Made by a program: the position numbers and the translations under genes. A stretch of 64,000 nucleotides of DNA from Chitinophagales bacterium (GTDB taxonomy: Bacteria; Bacteroidota; Bacteroidia; Chitinophagales; Saprospiraceae), in NCBI GenBank assembly GCA_013298955.1, contig JAAFJT010000008.1:1-64000 (forward strand). The letters run 5' to 3'. Below, in pieces: positions 59,806 through 64,000 of the stretch. The notes beneath the pieces are model-generated. The model searched no databases and was not told the origin of the DNA. It saw only the letters and a list, made by a program, of their open reading frames with translations. The first letter of the stretch is position 1; the number at the start of each line of letters is the position of its first letter.

Positions 59806-60972
59806 TTATGCATGCAAAGGTGCAAAAGTCAAGGGTGTTTCAGGCGTTTCGGCAGGTGTGCGCCCTTGTTCGACGGATAATTTGACATTTGGCAAGTGCG
59901 GCAACACGTATTTTCCAAATAATTCGCATTCCTCCATCAATGGATAACCCGATAAAATGAACGAGCGAATCCCCATATCCATATACCGATTCAACTTTTT
60001 AATAATTTGTTCAGGCGTACCCACTAACGCGCCCCCGCAACCTGACCGCGCTCGACCAATGCCCATCCATAACATCGGTTCTACAAAATCGTCTGGATCC
60101 GCATTTTGGCGAAACGCATCTTGACGCAAAACGCCTGCGGATTTGGAATCCTGTGTCCGATGTTTGAGTTGTTCGGCAACTTTGGCATCGAATTTTGACA
60201 TTAATTGTTTGGTATAAGCCTTCGCTTCTGCCTCCGTTTCGCGCACAATCACATGAATCCGCAACCCAAAATCAATCGTCCGCCCCTGTTTGGCAGCACG
60301 CTCACTCATATCTTGCATGGTCGCGTAAATGCTCTCTTCGGGTTCGGGCCACATCAAAAAAACATCGCAATATTTAGCACAAACTTCTTTGGAACCGGGC
60401 GAAATACCTCCAAAATAAAGCAGGGGTCCGCCATTTTGTTGATAGGATTTTACAGGATTGGATTTCATTTTGAAATTATATATTTCTCCTTGAAAATCAA
60501 TGTAATCTTGCGTCCAAGCCTGCTTTAAAATCTCAATCACTTCACCACATCGTTTGTACCGCAACTCATGATCTTCCTTCAAACCCGGCAAATCCGAATT
60601 GATGATATTGACCGTTAGCCTGCCTTGTAACATATGGTCTAAAGTTGCCAAATGACGCGCTAACATCGGCGGATGAATTTCGCCTGTGCGAATCGCAGCA
60701 AGCATATTAATTTGACTCGTTTGAGACGACATCGCTGCGGCAAAAGGAAGTACTTCTTGTCCAACTACATAAGAAGTGGGCAATAAAATATTTGTAAATC
60801 CTTGCTTATCAGCAAGTTGCATAATGTCTCGGCAGTGTTCGTAACTACTTCGGCGCGTCGGATCTACGGTGCCAAGAAACGCAGTGTCACCACCACAAAG
60901 GTCATCGAACCAAGCCACTTCGCAAATGCGTTTGGTGGTTCGAGCTGGAACGGATTGAATAGGTTCTATCAT
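59806..60972 (-). CDS. ssuD: FMNH2-dependent alkanesulfonate monooxygenase-like (LLM class)
   Basis: A 388-residue bacterial-luciferase-like TIM barrel of the SsuD type: SYEHCRDIMQLADKQGFTNI, LLPTSYVVGQEVLPFAAAMS, AAIRTGEIHPPMLARHLATL, GRLTVNIINSDLPGLKED, LLYFGGISPGSKEVCAKY and ARSGCGGALVGTPEQI. Predicted to cleave sulfonates to sulfite and aldehyde using reduced flavin. No flavin reductase or sulfonate transporter is adjacent. It is last in a minus-strand row: O-methyltransferase, PorT-like, ssuD (gaps 36 and 11 bases). Confidence 0.88.
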   Translation of the reverse strand: MIEPIQSVPARTTKRICEVAWFDDLCGGDTAFLGTVDPTRRSSYEHCRDIMQLADKQGFTNILLPTSYVVGQEVLPFAAAMSSQTSQINMLAAIRTGEIHPPMLARHLATLDHMLQGRLTVNIINSDLPGLKEDHELRYKRCGEVIEILKQAWTQDYIDFQGEIYNFKMKSNPVKSYQQNGGPLLYFGGISPGSKEVCAKYCDVFLMWPEPEESIYATMQDMSERAAKQGRTIDFGLRIHVIVRETEAEAKAYTKQLMSKFDAKVAEQLKHRTQDSKSAGVLRQDAFRQNADPDDFVEPMLWMGIGRARSGCGGALVGTPEQIIKKLNRYMDMGIRSFILSGYPLMEECELFGKYVLPHLPNVKLSVEQGRTPAETPETPLTFAPLHA

Positions 60973-60983
60973 GGTTTTATTGA

Positions 60984-61721
60984 TTATTCTACATATATAA
61001 TTTTTCTCAAAAAATGGATGCCCAAAGACAATTCGACCGATACATTCCGAATCGTTTGAGACGGGAGCGTCACCGTCTGCCCATTGCGCTCGTCATATTC
61101 GTTGCGAATTATCACATTTCTGATTTCTGGACTAAAATATTGGCGCGAAATATCGGGGCTAATGCTCAATTCAAGGATGCCTCCGATAAATTCGGATAAG
61201 GGAAAATCCAAGCCGCCACTCAAATATAATCCATAATTGAAATGCTTAACATTCTCAGGCACAGGATATTGAATGTAATAACCTGCATATTGTGCATTCC
61301 CAAGAGAAGTGCCAATCGTGTATTCGCCCCGAATCCCTAAGCCGTAAAACGCATTTTTAATATTTAAAATATCTTTTTGCTTCACACCAACCGTTAAAGC
61401 AACATTTTTAAATTGAAATTCGGTCAAAGTGGCAGGAATGTCCACCGCCGTAAACGTATTGGGGTCAATCCATTTGTACGGACGTGTGCGAATCGCGCTG
61501 CCGCGAATGTGGTAGCCCGCTTGCGCAAAAACCGATAATTTGCCATTCGTCGGCACGGTTTCGACGAATCCAATGCCATGATATTTGTATAAAAGGTTGC
61601 GCTCGCCCTCATTCCAACGCTGATTGCCGACTGAAAGTCCGCCTTTTACACCAAAAACGTAGCTTTGCGCTGATAATTGCAACGCACATAGTGTGATAAA
61701 TAGAATATTTAAAAATTTCAT
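60984..61721 (-). CDS. PorT-family outer-membrane beta-barrel protein
   Basis: A 245-residue exported barrel: signal KFLNILFITLCALQLSAQSY, then FGVKGGLSVGNQRWN typical of the 'porin family/PorT' barrel. Alternating amphipathic strands end in the aromatic-rich RNVSVELSLGIHFLRKIIYV. PorT-like proteins include T9SS components but also many unrelated small barrels; no specific role is claimed. Confidence 0.8.
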   Translation of the reverse strand: MKFLNILFITLCALQLSAQSYVFGVKGGLSVGNQRWNEGERNLLYKYHGIGFVETVPTNGKLSVFAQAGYHIRGSAIRTRPYKWIDPNTFTAVDIPATLTEFQFKNVALTVGVKQKDILNIKNAFYGLGIRGEYTIGTSLGNAQYAGYYIQYPVPENVKHFNYGLYLSGGLDFPLSEFIGGILELSISPDISRQYFSPEIRNVIIRNEYDERNGQTVTLPSQTIRNVSVELSLGIHFLRKIIYVE

Positions 61722-61757
61722 TTAAAATAATAATTTTTAGTTCGTATGGTCTGAAAA

Positions 61758-62408
61758 CTATCTTTTCCGAGCAATCATCAATCCATCCCGCAAAGGCAAC
61801 AAAAGCGTTTCCACACGCGGGTCTTGATGCAACTTTTTGTTGAATTTATCCAAAAATTGAGTATCTTTATCGTGTTGAGCAGGGTCTGTCGTTACTTTTC
61901 CACTCCACAATACATTATCCGCAATGATAATACCACCAGACCGAACTTTATCAATCACTAAATCAAAATACAAAGCATAATCCCGTTTTCCAGCGTCAAT
62001 GAACACTATATCAAACATTTCGTTTAAATCAGGAATCACTTTCAAGGCATTTCCGATGCAAATCTTAACTTTTTGTTCTAATTCAGCCGATTTTACAAAT
62101 TTTTGTATCAAATATTCTAATTCTTCATCTGCCTCAATTGTGTAAATCAAGCCATCCGCCGCCAATCCTTCTGCCAAACAAATCGTGGCATATCCTGTAA
62201 AAGTGCCGATTTCCAAGATGCGGCGCGGGGATATTAATTTGCTCAAAAAACTTAAAAATCGTCCTTGCGCCGCGCCCGATAACATGCGGGGACGCAACGT
62301 TTTCAAATGCGTTTCGCGTTCCAACGCTTGTAAAACAGGGGAAGGCATTTCGGAATGCGCTTCCGCATAATCATACATTTTTTCTACTAAAATATTTAAA
62401 AAATCCAT
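61758..62408 (-). CDS. SAM-dependent O-methyltransferase
   Basis: A 216-residue class I methyltransferase of the caffeoyl-CoA/catechol family: RFLSFLSKLISPRRILEIGT followed by FTGYATICLAEGL (motif I), MFDIVFIDAGKRDYALYFDL (metal-binding Asp) and GGIIIADNVLWSGKV. The start at 62408 (DFLNILVEKMYDYAEAHSEM) is supported by a TACCTTTG promoter 24 bases upstream; the track start at 62435 would overlap that promoter. The substrate is unknown. Confidence 0.92.
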   Translation of the reverse strand: MDFLNILVEKMYDYAEAHSEMPSPVLQALERETHLKTLRPRMLSGAAQGRFLSFLSKLISPRRILEIGTFTGYATICLAEGLAADGLIYTIEADEELEYLIQKFVKSAELEQKVKICIGNALKVIPDLNEMFDIVFIDAGKRDYALYFDLVIDKVRSGGIIIADNVLWSGKVTTDPAQHDKDTQFLDKFNKKLHQDPRVETLLLPLRDGLMIARKR

Positions 62409-62432
62409 AAATATTGTCTTTAAACTAAAAGA

Positions 62433-62440
62433 CAAAGGTA
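62433..62440 (-). promoter_or_regulatory. -7 promoter element TACCTTTG (minus strand)
   Basis: TAnnTTTG match on the minus strand, 24 bases from the O-methyltransferase ATG. It decides the start. Confidence 0.65.
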
Positions 62441-62468
62441 AAAAAGTTTAGAACAAAAGTAAGTATTT

Positions 62469-62812
62469 TTAAAACACATAGTTCACATAGGGGACATAGA
62501 ACACATAGGGGCAATCTTTTATAAATGCGTTTTTTAAAACACATAGGGGGACATAGAACACATAGGGGCAATCTTTTATAAATGCGTTTTTTAAAACACA
62601 TAGTTCACATAGGGGACATAAAACACATAGGGGCAATCTTTTATAAATGCGTTTTTTAAAACACATAGTTCACATAGGGGACATAGAACACATAGGGACA
62701 ATCTTTTATAAATGCGTTTGTTTTTGAATTTTTACATCCAGCAAACAAACAAACCCATGAAAGATTACCCCTATGTGTTCTATGTACCTCTATGTGAACT
62801 ATGTGTTTTACA
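62469..62812. repeat. B-family tandem array with inverted right arm, copy 6
   Basis: Four direct units of 65, 57, 65 and about 65 bases, each AAAACACATAG(TTCACATAG)GGGACATAGAACACATAGGGGCAATC followed by TTTTATAAATGCGTTTTT. One inverted arm follows at 62768-62812 (ACCCCTATGTGTTCTATG ... GAACTATGTGTTTTAC). The ORFs in this stretch are repeat translations. Unit 2 lacks the TTCACATAG piece. Confidence 0.92.
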
Positions 62813-64000
62813 ACTCGTCCAAAAAGGATTGATAAAATTTGCAAGATTGCATGCTTTTTGCTCGTACTTTCCCGCCAAAACGCTTTTGCAAATCTTCTAT
62901 ATAAGGATTTTTAAACTTTATTTCATTATCTTTCTCATCTTCTTTAAAATCTTTAGTCGTTAACCGGCGGCAATCTTCTTGGTATATCAAATTATTTTTT
63001 TCACAAATACCTGCCATATAACACGCCGCCGATGCAATTGACGGATTATCGGATTGCATCGCCTTCAAATACCAACTTTTCGCCCGACTACAACTAAAAT
63101 AATCTTCCTTATCGGCTGAAAATGCATATTGTTTCGGAGCCGCATCCGCCCGACCCGACTGATAACTGTAATACGCCGCACCCAAAATGCCCAAACCAGC
63201 TACTACAAACACTGTTTTAAACATTTTTTGCCAAATTAAACCGCCAAACAATGCAATTACGCCTAAAATTGCCAATACTTGTTGCCATATCGGTCGCTCA
63301 TTCGTGCTTGTATTTTCGCTTTGAAATGAATTTTTGACCTTCACTTTCTCAATACCACAATTAGGTGAGTTGGAAGAATAAACCCGACTCATCAACCATG
63401 CTTTTCCATCTTGCGTCATATTGTAATAGACATTGCCCAATAAAAAACAACTTTCAGCTTGTTTTTCCTTATTTTGTGTGGCATCCTTTTTCAAATCAAT
63501 GATTTTTTGAAGCAAATCCGCTTTATTATTGCATTGCAACAAGGTATCATTCAAAGGACTTTTGCTTTCAATCCGCACACCTGTTATAAACGGATTGTTG
63601 GAAAGATAATTTTTATACGGGAAATCCGACCAAAAACTCGTTGGAATCGTCTTGAAAATCGCTAAAGCCTTTTCCAAATCATCATTTAAAAGATAATACG
63701 TTCCATAATAATCCTTGATTTTATCAACAGACCATCCTTTCGGAACACCTTTTGTCTTATGTCGCAACCCACCTATTTTTTCATCATATTCCACATTTTC
63801 ATCATCATAAGACAGTCCATATGGTTTCGGGTCTGATACTAAAAAGGATTCAAACGGGGTCAAACCTACTTTTTTATCCAATAACGCCAGAATCGTTTCA
63901 TAATCTTTGGGCGTTGCCAAACCCATTAATTTGGAATAAAAATTGCCCGCGCCCATATCCAAATGGTGTTTGCTCGTCAATAAAACACATTTTGTTAAAT
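62808..64000 (-). CDS. TPR-like membrane protein, 5' end outside window
   Basis: The frame is open through the right edge: upstream of the track's TTG start (63980) it reads LTKCVLL without stop, so the true start lies beyond 64000. The visible part of nearly 400 residues begins with helical repeats (YYGTYYLLNDDLEKALAIFK, AESCFLLGNVYYNMTQDGKA). A two-helix membrane region follows (WQQVLAILGVIALFGGLIWQ and FVVAGLGILGAAYYSYQSG), then another TPR-like pair (CSRAKSWYLKAMQSDNPSIA). It resembles uncharacterised Bacteroidota TPR proteins. The stop lies in the B array's right arm. Confidence 0.7.
   Translation of the reverse strand, partial: LTKCVLLTSKHHLDMGAGNFYSKLMGLATPKDYETILALLDKKVGLTPFESFLVSDPKPYGLSYDDENVEYDEKIGGLRHKTKGVPKGWSVDKIKDYYGTYYLLNDDLEKALAIFKTIPTSFWSDFPYKNYLSNNPFITGVRIESKSPLNDTLLQCNNKADLLQKIIDLKKDATQNKEKQAESCFLLGNVYYNMTQDGKAWLMSRVYSSNSPNCGIEKVKVKNSFQSENTSTNERPIWQQVLAILGVIALFGGLIWQKMFKTVFVVAGLGILGAAYYSYQSGRADAAPKQYAFSADKEDYFSCSRAKSWYLKAMQSDNPSIASAACYMAGICEKNNLIYQEDCRRLTTKDFKEDEKDNEIKFKNPYIEDLQKRFGGKVRAKSMQSCKFYQSFLDEL

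Noticed and set aside
62471-62722. Possible CRISPR array
   Set aside because: Units are contiguous, of uneven length, nearly identical throughout without variable spacers, and end in an inverted arm; no cas genes are present.
62469-62844. ORFs of 62-65 residues with repeated YVFYVPYVNYVF
   Set aside because: They are translations of the B-family tandem repeats.

Overview
The window is a moderately AT-rich chromosomal segment of a Bacteroidota bacterium. The evidence is the type IX secretion/gliding genes (gldK, gldL, gldM, gldJ, and PorT-like and PorE-like proteins), a SusC/SusD pair, an S46 dipeptidyl-peptidase, lpxK, DUF4397 and DUF4920 lipoproteins, and many promoters of the Bacteroidota form TAnnTTTG. 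The style (large intergenic spacers, T9SS C-terminal sorting domain, 7TM-type sensor kinase) fits a Cytophagia/Saprospiria-like environmental organism, but genus cannot be set from sequence alone. No rRNA, tRNA or CRISPR was recognised.

Layout. 1-1.7 kb: a GxxExxY (PD-(D/E)XK superfamily) gene embedded in short direct and inverted repeats, next to a decayed Rpn-type nuclease gene. 1.9-3.7 kb: a coiled-coil membrane protein and a tgt gene that both lose their 3' ends at one shared junction. 3.8-8.2 kb: gldM, gldL and gldK, with no gldN. 8.5-21.5 kb: nadA; a tiny membrane ORF overlapping a sodium:solute symporter; a small alarmone-hydrolase-like HD protein behind a T9SS-exported VWA protein; a vanadium-haloperoxidase-type phosphatase; a DPP11-like peptidase; a sensor kinase and an ECF sigma factor. 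21.9-28 kb: DUF4397-SusD-SusC. 28.5-33 kb: oligopeptide-type ABC importer. 33-37.2 kb: LMW phosphatase, SDR, lpxK, gldJ. 37.6-49.9 kb: mostly housekeeping genes (TSUP exporter, arfB, SAM hydrolase, phoH, hemW, purN) with a putative nucleotidyltransferase/partner module and a PorE-like TPR-PD40 protein ending in a SPOR-like domain. 50-64 kb: response regulator, ECF sigma, ABC exporter, yicC, glycosyltransferases, a class V aminotransferase, a truncated esterase, ssuD, a PorT-like barrel, an O-methyltransferase and an edge-truncated TPR-like protein.

The most unusual property is in the spacers. At least six families of palindromic elements occur again and again: A (CGCGGATTGGGCGGATTTT, nine copies), B (CACATAGGACACATAGG), C (CGTTTGGAGGGTTT), D (TGCGTCAAGTTT), E (GAATTAGGATTT) and F (GAAATAGGATGCTGATGATT). 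They are often nested inside one another, so that one element sits in the middle of another and the outer arms remain paired. They lie at stop codons and inside operons (susC/susD/DUF4397, gldL/gldM, the two ABC permeases). Family F also surrounds the GxxExxY gene, which suggests a nuclease-linked, REP-like mobile palindrome system. This link is inference.
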